Source: Arsukibacterium sp. MJ3
GTDB lineage: Bacteria; Pseudomonadota; Gammaproteobacteria; Enterobacterales; Alteromonadaceae
Direction of reading: 5' to 3'
DNA length: 64,000 nucleotides
NCBI RefSeq assembly: GCF_000987765.1
Contig: NZ_LAHP01000003.1
Location: 124,001-188,000, forward strand
In this document: positions 54,289 through 62,866 of the stretch, in pieces
Numbering within the stretch: the stretch's first letter is position 1
Layout of the letters: every line of letters begins with the position of its first letter
Position numbers and translations under genes: made by a program
Notes under the pieces: generated by a model
What the model was told of the DNA's origin: nothing
Database searches by the model: none
The model's input: only the letters and a program-made list of their open reading frames with translations

Positions 54289-56685
54289 TTAATTAATTGA
54301 TTTTGTTTTTAATCGTAGTGCATTGGTAATTACAGAAACAGAGCTAAAGCTCATAGCAAGTGCTGCAATCATAGGCGATAATAATATGCCGAAAAATGGG
54401 TATAATAAACCTGCTGCTATAGGAATACCGAGTGCATTGTAAATTAAAGCAAAAAACAGATTCTGTTTAATGTTACGCATCACGGCGTGACTTAAATTCT
54501 TCGCTTTTACAATGCCGTTTAAATCTCCTTTAACCAGTGTAATCATTGCGCTCTCAATGGCTACGTCAGTTCCCGTTCCCATAGCAATACCAACATCACT
54601 TTTTGCTAGTGCTGGTGCGTCATTTATACCGTCACCAGCCATTGCGACAACTTTGCCTTGTTGCTGTAATTTTATGACTTCTTTGAGTTTGTCTTCTGGC
54701 AACATCCCCGCTTTAAAATCGGCAAGATTAAGCTCGCTGGCCACTGCTTGGGCGGTGTCGTGATTATCGCCGGTGAGCATTATCACAGCAATGCCTTTAT
54801 CTTGTAGCGCCTTAATAGCCTTAGCACTGGTTGCTTTAACTTTATCACCAATAACGACATACCCAGCTACTTCACCATTTATGGCTAAATAAGAAACGGT
54901 TTTGCCTTGTTTTTGAAAAGATTGTGCTTCGGCTTCCATTTCTGCAGAAATAGTCGCGTTTGCATACTCCATCATTTTGGCATTTCCTAAATCGAGCTTT
55001 TTGCCATCAACGGTTCCTTCCACGCCTTTTCCGGTTACTGCACTAAAGTTTTCAGTTTTTGAAATGTCGATTCTCTGTTGCTTGCCATACTTTACAGTCG
55101 CTACGGCAAGTGGATGTTCGCTGGCACTATTGAGCGATGCAATAAAATGTAGTATTTGGCTGTCGCTGAAATTTGAAGCAAATACGCCTATTTTCTCAAC
55201 GGTTGGTTTTCCTTCGGTAATAGTGCCTGTTTTATCGACAATAAGCGTGTCTACCTTGTCTAACTTTTCAAGCGCTTCGGCATTTTTAATCAACACGCCA
55301 TTTTGAGCACCTTTACCAACACCAACCATTACCGACATAGGTGTTGCTAAGCCCAATGCGCAAGGACAGGCAATAATCAATACCGCTATAGCATTTACCA
55401 AGGCAAACACGTACGCGGGTTCTGGCCCCCAAATTGCCCAAACGGCAAACGTGATTAAAGAAATTATCACCACCACTGGCACGAAATATCCTGACACGGT
55501 ATCGGCTAATTTTTGAATAGGCGCGCGGCTGCGACTAGCATCGTTTACCATCTGTATAATTTGCGAAAGTAAGGTCTCGCTGCCCACTTTTTCGGCTTTC
55601 ATCAAAAAAGACTGATTACCATTTATAGTGCCACTGCTGACCTTATCGTCTTGCATTTTATCGACGGGAATAGGTTCGCCTGAAATCATAGATTCATCAA
55701 CGGTGCTTTGGCCTTCGGTAATTACCCCGTCTACAGGAATTTTTTCACCTGGTTTAACCCGTAAAATATCGCCTTTTTCAATTTTATCAATGGCAACCTC
55801 TTCTTCAGTGCCATCTACCACACGCACGGCTTTGTTGGGTGCAATTTTCAGTAATTCTTTTACAGCGGAATTCGTTTTGCTGTGTGCTCTTGCTTCTAAA
55901 ACCTGCCCCATTAACACTAACGTGAGAATTACCGTGGCCGCTTCAAAATAAACGTGTACGGCGCCAGAATCGGTTTTAAATTGGACAGGGAAGAAGTCTG
56001 GGAACAATATTCCGAAAACACTAAATAACCACGCCACGCTGGCGCCAATGCCAATGAGGGTAAACATGTTGAGGTTCCACGTTTTTATGCTTTTATAGGC
56101 GCGCTCAAAGAACATCCACGTGGCATAAAACACAACGGGAATTGACAGTGCAAACTGAACCCAATTCCACCACTTTTGTTCCATCACATCGTAAAGTGGA
56201 TTATTAGGGATCATTTCGCTCATCGCGATAAAGAAAATCGGTAAAGTAAACCCTATTGCTATCCAAAATTTCTTTAAGAGTTTTTTGTAAGTATTCTCTT
56301 CAGAAGAAGCATCTGCCTGTAAAGGCACTAAATCCATACCGCATACGGGGCAATCGCTTGGTTTGTCATAGGTTTTATCGCCCTCACAGTGCATAGGACA
56401 ATAAAATGTTCCCGTTCCAGTTCGTTTTCTTTTAGCTTTTTCCTTTTTGACTTCTGGTGTTTTAGGCTGTTCTCCAAGTTTATGAATACTATACGCGCCG
56501 CCGTCCTCTTCCATCGCTTTTTGAAAGGTTTCAATAGCAATGTGAGATGCCATCTCGATAGTTGCCTGTGCATTTTCTAAATCGACTGACGCATTGACCA
56601 CACCTTGCACTTTAGAAAGTGTTTGCGCTACGTGATTACGACAACCCTTGCAGGTCATTCCGTGTACATGGTAGGTGTGTTTCAT
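54289..56685 (-). CDS. Copper-translocating P1B-type ATPase with N-terminal HMA and heavy-metal-binding domains
   Basis: A 798-residue Cu+-type efflux pump. The N-terminal HMA domain has GMTCKGC (residues 9-15). A charged KRKRTGTG linker leads to a YHS/HMBD-like metal-binding module ([10 protein letters not shown] and [12 protein letters not shown], about 92-121). The P-type core shows ISGEPIPVD, the transmembrane [12 protein letters not shown], phosphorylation site [18 protein letters not shown] and [15 protein letters not shown] start at 56685, with AAGGAAC upstream. The gene is more AT-rich by eye than its neighbours and its domain order and wording resemble Bacteroidetes copper ATPases, so it is probably acquired. 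The partner regulator was not found nearby. Confidence 0.9.
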   Translation of the reverse strand: MKHTYHVHGMTCKGCRNHVAQTLSKVQGVVNASVDLENAQATIEMASHIAIETFQKAMEEDGGAYSIHKLGEQPKTPEVKKEKAKRKRTGTGTFYCPMHCEGDKTYDKPSDCPVCGMDLVPLQADASSEENTYKKLLKKFWIAIGFTLPIFFIAMSEMIPNNPLYDVMEQKWWNWVQFALSIPVVFYATWMFFERAYKSIKTWNLNMFTLIGIGASVAWLFSVFGILFPDFFPVQFKTDSGAVHVYFEAATVILTLVLMGQVLEARAHSKTNSAVKELLKIAPNKAVRVVDGTEEEVAIDKIEKGDILRVKPGEKIPVDGVITEGQSTVDESMISGEPIPVDKMQDDKVSSGTINGNQSFLMKAEKVGSETLLSQIIQMVNDASRSRAPIQKLADTVSGYFVPVVVIISLITFAVWAIWGPEPAYVFALVNAIAVLIIACPCALGLATPMSVMVGVGKGAQNGVLIKNAEALEKLDKVDTLIVDKTGTITEGKPTVEKIGVFASNFSDSQILHFIASLNSASEHPLAVATVKYGKQQRIDISKTENFSAVTGKGVEGTVDGKKLDLGNAKMMEYANATISAEMEAEAQSFQKQGKTVSYLAINGEVAGYVVIGDKVKATSAKAIKALQDKGIAVIMLTGDNHDTAQAVASELNLADFKAGMLPEDKLKEVIKLQQQGKVVAMAGDGINDAPALAKSDVGIAMGTGTDVAIESAMITLVKGDLNGIVKAKNLSHAVMRNIKQNLFFALIYNALGIPIAAGLLYPFFGILLSPMIAALAMSFSSVSVITNALRLKTKSIN

Positions 56686-57040
56686 TTTTGTTCCTTTTTT
56701 AACAGGATATATGAGGTGGCTACTACTTTTTCTGCAGTAGTGCTCCCTCAAAAATTGCTATGGAGTATAGGAAAGATATTACACATACCTATTCTATTCA
56801 ACAGGTGCCAATTTTACTGGTCTCAAGGCTTTCGAACTGTTTGGTGGTACAAGTTGGTAGTAAGTCAAAATGGATGATATATGAAGGGTAATTAAACCAC
56901 TGATCGGTTAGATGAAAAGTAGTAATGAAGCTAATCTTATCTGAGGTAAATCTGATTTACCTAAAGCAGTGTGTTTTTTTTAGCGTATGAATGTCTGCGT
57001 TCGACGTTATTAATGTCGACATTACATTATAAAAAATGGT
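56686..57040. other. Non-coding spacer between the copper ATPase and 4.5S RNA
   Basis: AT-rich, no credible gene. It contains a perfect 8-bp inverted repeat AGGTAAAT-CTG-ATTTACCT (56944-56962) and a second dyad near 57000-57019, and presumably the ATPase promoter. A possible MerR-type operator (ATAGG/CCTAT arms near 56770-56795) is too weak to call. Confidence 0.5.
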
Positions 57041-57154
57041 GGGTGGCAACTCCACCAGCCACATCCCGGCACCTGCATCATAAGCTGTGGCTGCTTCCTT
57101 CCGGACCTGACCAAGTTAACCTACTAGCATTGCGAGAGGACCAATGGAGTTACC
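57041..57154 (-). ncRNA. ffs: 4.5S signal recognition particle RNA
   Basis: Minus strand, 114 nt as in E. coli. The universally conserved SRP domain IV is present (CAGGTCCGGAAGGAAGCAGCC region, 57089-57109, with the GGAA tetraloop and asymmetric loop). The terminal stem pairs GGTAACTCCA with TGGAGTTGCC, followed by ACCC as the mature 3' end and by a T-run (57031-57036) serving as terminator. It partners Ffh for co-translational targeting. Ends are inferred from pairing, plus or minus a few bases. Confidence 0.96.
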
Positions 57155-57160
57155 ATTGAT

Positions 57161-57236
57161 TGCCAAGGCGGTTGACTACATTTACGGTCTAACCTTGGCA
57201 GGTGCGCATTATGCGCAATGCCCTGCCAGGTTTCAA
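57161..57236 (-). promoter_or_regulatory. ffs promoter and structured 5' leader
   Basis: Minus strand: TTGAAA (57231-57236), 17-bp spacer and CATAAT (57208-57213), then GC-rich GCGCACC, the pattern of growth-rate-controlled stable RNA promoters. The predicted transcript begins about 50 nt before mature 4.5S. Its leader can form a hairpin with arms TGCCAAGG (57193-57200) and CCTTGGCA (57161-57168). A 5' precursor removed by RNase P is known in E. coli. Confidence 0.8.
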
Positions 57237-57283
57237 GTAATTTAGCCGTGGCAAGGTGTTGTTGCGCAAAGTTTAAGCAGTGC

Positions 57284-58159
57284 TTAATCTGTGCTCTGCA
57301 GCGCCGCCTGATATTTCAGGGCAATCGCTCTTAAACGCTGATGGTTAGCCGGCCCCAATCTGATTATTTGTTTTTCCAGTGCACTGCGGCCCTCTACCGT
57401 TGGATCGGCATAGGTGTAGGCCACTGAACGACGTAACAGAGTAGTATCAACCGTTGGGCTCTCAATCGCCAAAAACTGATTAATAGCCTGTGCTAAACGT
57501 TGTTTAAAGCTCATTTCAGGATAGCCCAACTCGGCAAACGCCTGCTCAAACCACGGCTGATATTGCTGCAACAGCTGCACTAGTTGCTCAGGTTCAACAC
57601 TTTCTAATAACTGCAAATAAGGCTGATAACGCTGATAACCGGCCGAGTCTATTTGATAGGTCTTGCCATCTTTTTGAATAAGAGCTTTAAAGGGTTCATC
57701 TAATGGCGCTACTACCGGATGTTTAGCAACCAGTTGCTGCTGCGCCAGATTGTCGATGGTTACCACCAGGTTACGGACCATTTGCTTGGTATTGATTAAG
57801 CCGGCCAGCCCAGGTTGCCAGTTTTGTTCTAACAGTTTGGCGGTTAGTAGTGGATCTGATTGCTCTAATTTAGGCAGCGGCTGTGGCGCTACCACCGGCT
57901 CTGACGGCGTAACCTCTGCCCCTACCTCTGTTTCAGCTGCAAATAGAGGGTCAGATCCAACTTTAGGTTCAATAATAAGCTCTGGCGAGGGTTGCAACAA
58001 CTCAGGCTCAGTGCTCACTGGCGGTAACACACTAATCTCGGTACCGGATTCGGTAGCTGGCTTAAATAACAGCCACAATGCCAGCAAAATGACGATTATT
58101 ACCGCGGCAATTCCTGCGTAATACAGTTGTTGTCCGCTACCCGATGGTTTCGCTGTCAT
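57284..58159 (-). CDS. DUF3014 membrane-anchored protein
   Basis: A 291-residue protein with a short N-terminus and one membrane helix (YYAGIAAVIIVILLALWLLF, about residues 14-33), a Pro/Glu-rich linker to about residue 95, and a DUF3014 periplasmic domain (LLEQNWQPGLAGLINTKQMV, HPVVAPLDEPF, YQPWFEQAFAELGYP). No known enzyme motifs. It is divergent from the patatin gene and upstream of ffs on the same strand; no function can be assigned. Confidence 0.8.
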   Translation of the reverse strand: MTAKPSGSGQQLYYAGIAAVIIVILLALWLLFKPATESGTEISVLPPVSTEPELLQPSPELIIEPKVGSDPLFAAETEVGAEVTPSEPVVAPQPLPKLEQSDPLLTAKLLEQNWQPGLAGLINTKQMVRNLVVTIDNLAQQQLVAKHPVVAPLDEPFKALIQKDGKTYQIDSAGYQRYQPYLQLLESVEPEQLVQLLQQYQPWFEQAFAELGYPEMSFKQRLAQAINQFLAIESPTVDTTLLRRSVAYTYADPTVEGRSALEKQIIRLGPANHQRLRAIALKYQAALQSTD

Positions 58160-58302
58160 GGCTAACTCCTTGTTAATTGTTTTGGTTAGATTTATTAGTA
58201 AGGTATTTTGTCTTTATAGCGAAAATTTCTGTTTATCGAAGCAAGGATATACTGCAATATAGCAACAAAGAGCACAGGCCAGCAGAAAAGTTCAATATCA
58301 TT

Positions 58303-59451
58303 ATGGTACGACAACGACCGTTAAACGGAAAAAAAACCGCATTATTACTGACCGGCGGTGGCGCCCGGGCGGCTTACCAGGTTGGCGTATTAAAAGCGAT
58401 AGCCCAACATTATCCCAGAAGTAGTCCTGCACCCTTTGATATTATCAGTGGTACCTCTGCCGGCGCAATAAATGGTGCCGGAATTGCCTGTTATGCCTCT
58501 TGTTTTCATCTGGGGGTTAAAAAAATCGAATCAGTCTGGCGGCAGTTTCATACCGACCAAGTGTATTACTCTGACTACCCGCGGGTGATCCGACATTTAA
58601 TCCAAAACGTGTTTGGCGCCTTTCAGGCTGATTATGCCAACAAAAAACCGGTTAGTGTGTTCGACAATAAACCGCTAAAACAATTGCTGGGGCGTATTCT
58701 TGATTTACAACGAATTGACCGGAATATCATGGGCGGTTATTTATCCAGTTTTTCGGTAACCGCCTCTTGTTACAGTAATGGTGATTCGATTACTTTTTTT
58801 CAGTCCGATCAGGCTGAAGAATGGCGCCGGGCTAAACGCTGTGGTCAACGCACCTTACTCGGTGTGCATCATTTGATGGCCTCGGCCGCTATTCCAATTG
58901 TGTTTCCCTCTGTCAGGATCCATCAGCAATACTTTGGTGATGGTTCAGTAAATCAATTGGCACCATTAAGTGCCCCTATTCATCTGGGTGCTGACAAAAT
59001 TTTAATAATTGGGGTAGAAGATCCAAGAAAACAAGAGGTTAGCCAACGTAACCTGCATCATCCTGATCTGGCCACCGTAGCAGGCCATTTACTGGATACT
59101 ATTTTTACTGATACGCTTAATTCTGATTTAGAACGCATGCAACGGGTTAATAAAACCGTGCAAACGCTGCACGATAATAATATTGATACTGAACTAAAAC
59201 CGATACAAAGCTTGATCATTAACCCCAGCCAAAATTTTAATCAGCTGGCCAGTGAATACTATTTATGTCTACCGCTAGCGGTACGGACGTTGCTGCGTGG
59301 CATGGGTATTCGTCAACATTCTGAATCTAGTTTGGCCAGTTATTTATTATTTGAGAAAAAGTACACCAGCCGGTTAATTGAACTGGGGTTTGAAGACGGT
59401 TGTAAGCACATAGACAGCATTGTGCAGTTTCTTGCCGCAGACGGTGAATAA
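58303..59451 (+). CDS. Patatin-like phospholipase
   Basis: A 382-residue protein with the patatin catalytic dyad: oxyanion loop LTGGGARAAYQVGVL (residues 14-28), nucleophile elbow SGTSAGAING (GxSxG) and the aspartate in FGDGSVNQLAPLS. There is no signal peptide, so it is probably cytosolic or associated with the inner membrane; esterase or phospholipase A activity is inferred. The downstream half has the DUF3336-less bacterial arrangement and charged helices. I start at the ATG at 58303, before MVRQRPLNGKK; the frame is open another 42 codons to a TTG. Ribosome-binding site weak. Confidence 0.86.
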   Translation: MVRQRPLNGKKTALLLTGGGARAAYQVGVLKAIAQHYPRSSPAPFDIISGTSAGAINGAGIACYASCFHLGVKKIESVWRQFHTDQVYYSDYPRVIRHLIQNVFGAFQADYANKKPVSVFDNKPLKQLLGRILDLQRIDRNIMGGYLSSFSVTASCYSNGDSITFFQSDQAEEWRRAKRCGQRTLLGVHHLMASAAIPIVFPSVRIHQQYFGDGSVNQLAPLSAPIHLGADKILIIGVEDPRKQEVSQRNLHHPDLATVAGHLLDTIFTDTLNSDLERMQRVNKTVQTLHDNNIDTELKPIQSLIINPSQNFNQLASEYYLCLPLAVRTLLRGMGIRQHSESSLASYLLFEKKYTSRLIELGFEDGCKHIDSIVQFLAADGE

Positions 59452-59583
59452 CCTAGCGTCAAATACTTGACCTGACTTACCAGGCTATACCTAACTACTT
59501 GAAATAAAAATAGTTAATTTTATATTTATTTTTGGCCTACATTTTGCTTATACCAGTCAGAAACATTTTTATAAGGACTGGTG

Positions 59584-60561
59584 ATGGACTATATGATGAC
59601 TCGGGAGCTGGCACTCGATGTGGCTCCAAGCTATGCGGCATTAAACCGGTGCCAACAAACCGATAATTTGCCAGACTGCACTGAACAAACCCTTACCAGT
59701 CAGCTGCAAACCAGCCTTGATATTCAGCAGCAGTTGGACATTTTTTCTATGTACGTTGGCCGCTTAATCAGTATTAAAGGTATTCGCCTTAATACCGCTT
59801 TTGGCGAGCATAACGCTGCAGGCTCTGCTAATGCAGCGCATGATTATAAAAGCCTACTGGTGCTAAACCAACAATGTCTGGCCGAAGTGCATTACCACAG
59901 TGATCAGCCCTTTAGCCCGATGCAACAGCGCGAACTACTCCTACTAGAAAGTGAGTGGTTGTTTGCCTTACGAAACGCGCTGGTGGTAGCCAGATTACAA
60001 CAAATGGCCTTAAAAGATCCGTTGACGGCGCTAGGTAACCGTCGTTTTTTTGACGATAGTTTTAGCAAAGCCATTCAGCTGTCACGTCGCCGGCAGCAGC
60101 CGTGCGCTTTGCTATTATTAGATTTGGATAATTTTAAGAAGCTAAATGATAACTATGGCCATGCTATGGGTGACGAACTGTTAATTGTTATTGCCGACTG
60201 TATGCGCGATGCTTTGCGGATAACCGACAGTTTGTTTCGGTTCGGTGGTGATGAATTTGCAGTAATTCTGACAGAGGACGACGCTGACAGTGCCGATTTA
60301 GTAGCGCGTCGCTTAATTAAAGCCATTAATCAACATCATAAATGTACACAATATGGCATTACAGCTAGTGCCGGTTTGGCCTATTTACAACCCTTACAAA
60401 CCGTCCAGCAACTTTTTGCTGCAGCCGATTTAGCGCTATATGAGGCTAAAGCAGCTGGTAAAGCCAATTTACGCCAAGTTGGCAATGCTTTAACTAGCAA
60501 AGGCGCCGGCGTAGTTAATTTTGCCACCAGTCAAGCCAGCAGTCCGCCTGTATCGTGCTAA
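59584..60561 (+). CDS. GGDEF diguanylate cyclase with unrecognised N-terminal domain
   Basis: A 325-residue cytosolic protein. Residues about 1-150 form an unassigned, possibly GAF-like sensory part (SLDIQQQLDIFSMYVGRLIS, QPFSPMQQRELLLLESEWLFALRNAL). The GGDEF domain (from MALKDPLTALGNRRFFDDSF) has the active site FRFGGDEFAVIL and an RxxD I-site five residues before it (RITD), so it should be active and product-inhibited. ATG 59584 is favoured over a GTG one codon earlier because AAGGA is better spaced. Its 3' end overlaps tilS by 47 bp. Confidence 0.9.
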   Translation: MDYMMTRELALDVAPSYAALNRCQQTDNLPDCTEQTLTSQLQTSLDIQQQLDIFSMYVGRLISIKGIRLNTAFGEHNAAGSANAAHDYKSLLVLNQQCLAEVHYHSDQPFSPMQQRELLLLESEWLFALRNALVVARLQQMALKDPLTALGNRRFFDDSFSKAIQLSRRRQQPCALLLLDLDNFKKLNDNYGHAMGDELLIVIADCMRDALRITDSLFRFGGDEFAVILTEDDADSADLVARRLIKAINQHHKCTQYGITASAGLAYLQPLQTVQQLFAAADLALYEAKAAGKANLRQVGNALTSKGAGVVNFATSQASSPPVSC

Positions 60562-61816
60562 TTGCCGAGGCATAACCGGCAACAGCTACCAACTTATTTC
60601 CCTGCAGCAGCAGTGGCACCCGGCCTCGCTGCCAGGGAGGTACTTGCCACAGCTTAAACCATTGCTTTAACGGCTTATGCTGGCTTTGCAATGCCGGTTT
60701 AAACGCCAGACTTAACTGCCCAAACAGCACCGTTGTTGTTGTTGTCGCTAGCAGCGGCAAACTGTTTTCCCCCGGTGAGGTCTGTATTTGCAACTGCCCT
60801 AACCCAACCGGTAACACTAAGGCACTTTGCATCAGCCATTCTATGCGGCAAGATATTGCCGGCAGTGCGGTTGGCCGCTCCAAGTACAAGGTATGGTTAT
60901 AACGCCTAAGCTGGTAATCCGCTAATACCAGCAGTGGCATAGCATCATGCCGAGCCGCGATAACCTCGGTTTTCAGTGTCTGCAACCATTGGCTGGAAGG
61001 GTTAAGTTGAAACTGAGCCAGCCAGCGGCGCAACACTTCATCTTGCTGCAATGGCAATTGTTGTTGCAATGCTTGTAAATCCAGTTGTTGTCCTCTGGCA
61101 CACTGCGTCAATGCTTGCTCGGTATAATGGTCTACTAGCTGTTGCTGCTGCGCCAGGTGCTGCATGCTGCGCCCGGTAGTGGCACTTAGCGCAGGCCAGC
61201 GGGCCGTTAAAAGCGGCGTAATACAATTTCGGATAAAGTTTCGGTCAAAGCGGTTATCCTGGTTACTTTCATCTTCAACCCAGTGCAGCTTGTGTTGCTG
61301 GGCAAAAGCCAGAATAGCTTGCCGGCTACAGTGTAGCAGCGGGCGTAATAAATGGCCGTTGGCAAAAGGTCGCTGGCGGGCCATACCACTTAATCCCGCT
61401 GCTCCGGCACCGCGTTTTAAGGCCAGCAACAAGGTTTCCAGCTGATCATCGGCATGATGGCCGGTTAACAACACACTACTGGCGCTATCAATAAACGGCG
61501 CCAGTGCCTGGTAACGAGCATCGCGGGCGGCAGCTTCAATGTTAGTCGTGTGTTCAAGTACAATGGTCAGGCTACTAAAGGCAATTTCGCGTTTAGCACA
61601 CGCTTTGGCACAGTGTTCACCCCAGGCCTGTGCCTGCGGGCTTAAGCCATGATTAACATACACCGCTAACAGCTGAAAGGAATACTGTTGTTTCGCTTGA
61701 AATAACAACTCAAGTAACGCCATTGAATCGAGGCCGCCACTTAATGCCAGCACTACCTTAGTGGCACTAATGGCTTCAAGTTGCAATGCAAGTTCAGTAT
61801 TCGTTATCATCGCCAT
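60515..61816 (-). CDS. tilS: tRNA(Ile)-lysidine synthase
   Basis: Converts C34 of tRNA-Ile(CAU) to lysidine, so that it reads AUA. The 433-residue N-type ATP-PPase has the PP-loop LALSGGLDSMALLELL (near residue 25), GHHADDQLETLLLALKRG, and a C-terminal TilS domain. The conserved gammaproteobacterial order dnaE-accA-tilS is kept. A strong terminator separates it from accA, so tilS has its own promoter. The 3' end overlaps the convergent GGDEF gene. Confidence 0.95.
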   Translation of the reverse strand: MAMITNTELALQLEAISATKVVLALSGGLDSMALLELLFQAKQQYSFQLLAVYVNHGLSPQAQAWGEHCAKACAKREIAFSSLTIVLEHTTNIEAAARDARYQALAPFIDSASSVLLTGHHADDQLETLLLALKRGAGAAGLSGMARQRPFANGHLLRPLLHCSRQAILAFAQQHKLHWVEDESNQDNRFDRNFIRNCITPLLTARWPALSATTGRSMQHLAQQQQLVDHYTEQALTQCARGQQLDLQALQQQLPLQQDEVLRRWLAQFQLNPSSQWLQTLKTEVIAARHDAMPLLVLADYQLRRYNHTLYLERPTALPAISCRIEWLMQSALVLPVGLGQLQIQTSPGENSLPLLATTTTTVLFGQLSLAFKPALQSQHKPLKQWFKLWQVPPWQRGRVPLLLQGNKLVAVAGYASAISTIQADCWLDWWQN

Positions 61817-61846
61817 GATGTTTACTCAGCCTGGCTTGGGGTTGAT

Positions 61847-61875
61847 AAAAAAACCAGCGACAGGCGCTGGTTTTT
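61847..61875 (-). terminator. Terminator after accA
   Basis: Stem CCAGCG/CGCTGG with a 5-nt loop, flanked by A- and T-runs of five or more; strongest on the minus strand, where seven U follow. It separates accA from tilS. Confidence 0.88.
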
Positions 61876-61892
61876 CGACACTGATAACCAAC

Positions 61893-62849
61893 TTAGCAAT
61901 AACCAAATGACATAAGTCGTTTATACCGGTTTGCCAATAAGGTGTTGGTATCAAGCTGCTGTAATTTTTCTAAATCTTTTAACAACACTTTTTTCAAGGT
62001 TTGGGCCATTTGCTCTGGTGCACGATGCGCACCACCTAAAGGCTCAGGAATAACGCTGTCAATCAAATCCAGCTCTTTTAATCGTTCAGCAGTTATGCCC
62101 ATCGCATCGGCTGCCAATGGCGCTTTTTCAGCACTTTTCCACAGGATAGAAGCACAACCCTCTGGAGAAATAACCGAATAAGTACTGAATTGCAGCATAT
62201 TTACTCTGTCGCCAACGCCGATGGCTAAAGCACCACCAGAACCACCCTCACCAATAACGGTACATATTACCGGTACTTTTAAGCCGGCCATTACCTTCAG
62301 GTTACGAGCAATCGCTTCTGACTGGCCGCGCTCTTCTGCACCTATGCCAGGATAAGCACCCGGCGTATCGATAAAGGTAATGATCGGCATATTAAAGCGT
62401 TCGGCCGTTTCCATCAGGCGCAATGCTTTACGATAGCCTTCAGGGCGTGGCATGCCAAAGTTTCGACGAATTTTCTCACGGGTATCCCGGCCTTTTTGAT
62501 GGCCAATAACCATTACCGCCTGATCGCCTAAGCGGGCAGTACCGGCAACAATAGCATGATCATCAGCGTAGGTACGGTCACCGGCCAGTTCATCAAAATC
62601 TGTAAAAATATGCTGTAAATAATCCAACGTATACGGCCGGCGAGGATGGCGAGCCATCTGAGCAACCTGCCAGGCACCTAGCTCAGAAAATATCTTCTTG
62701 GTTAAACCGAGACTTTTTTCTTTTAGTTTGTTGATCTCTTCTTCTAAACCAAGATCATAGTCGCCATTACGACTTACGTTACGCAATTCGTCTATTTTTG
62801 CTTCAAGTTCAGCAATGGGTTGCTCAAACTCTAAATAATTCAGCATCAT
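61893..62849 (-). CDS. accA: Acetyl-CoA carboxylase carboxyltransferase alpha subunit
   Basis: Forms the alpha2beta2 carboxyltransferase with AccD (encoded at 14432-15304). The 318-residue protein closely follows E. coli Acc[88 protein letters not shown] and [16 protein letters not shown]. Two ATGs are adjacent at the start (62849, 62846). It lies 17 bp after dnaE and is probably co-transcribed with it. Confidence 0.98.
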   Translation of the reverse strand: MMLNYLEFEQPIAELEAKIDELRNVSRNGDYDLGLEEEINKLKEKSLGLTKKIFSELGAWQVAQMARHPRRPYTLDYLQHIFTDFDELAGDRTYADDHAIVAGTARLGDQAVMVIGHQKGRDTREKIRRNFGMPRPEGYRKALRLMETAERFNMPIITFIDTPGAYPGIGAEERGQSEAIARNLKVMAGLKVPVICTVIGEGGSGGALAIGVGDRVNMLQFSTYSVISPEGCASILWKSAEKAPLAADAMGITAERLKELDLIDSVIPEPLGGAHRAPEQMAQTLKKVLLKDLEKLQQLDTNTLLANRYKRLMSFGYC

Positions 62850-62866
62850 CGACTATCACTACCTAA

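Noticed and set aside
56605-56877. 90-codon plus-strand frame at the 5' end of the copper ATPase
   Set aside because: Partly antisense to the ATPase start, and the remainder runs through AT-rich spacer; no protein features.
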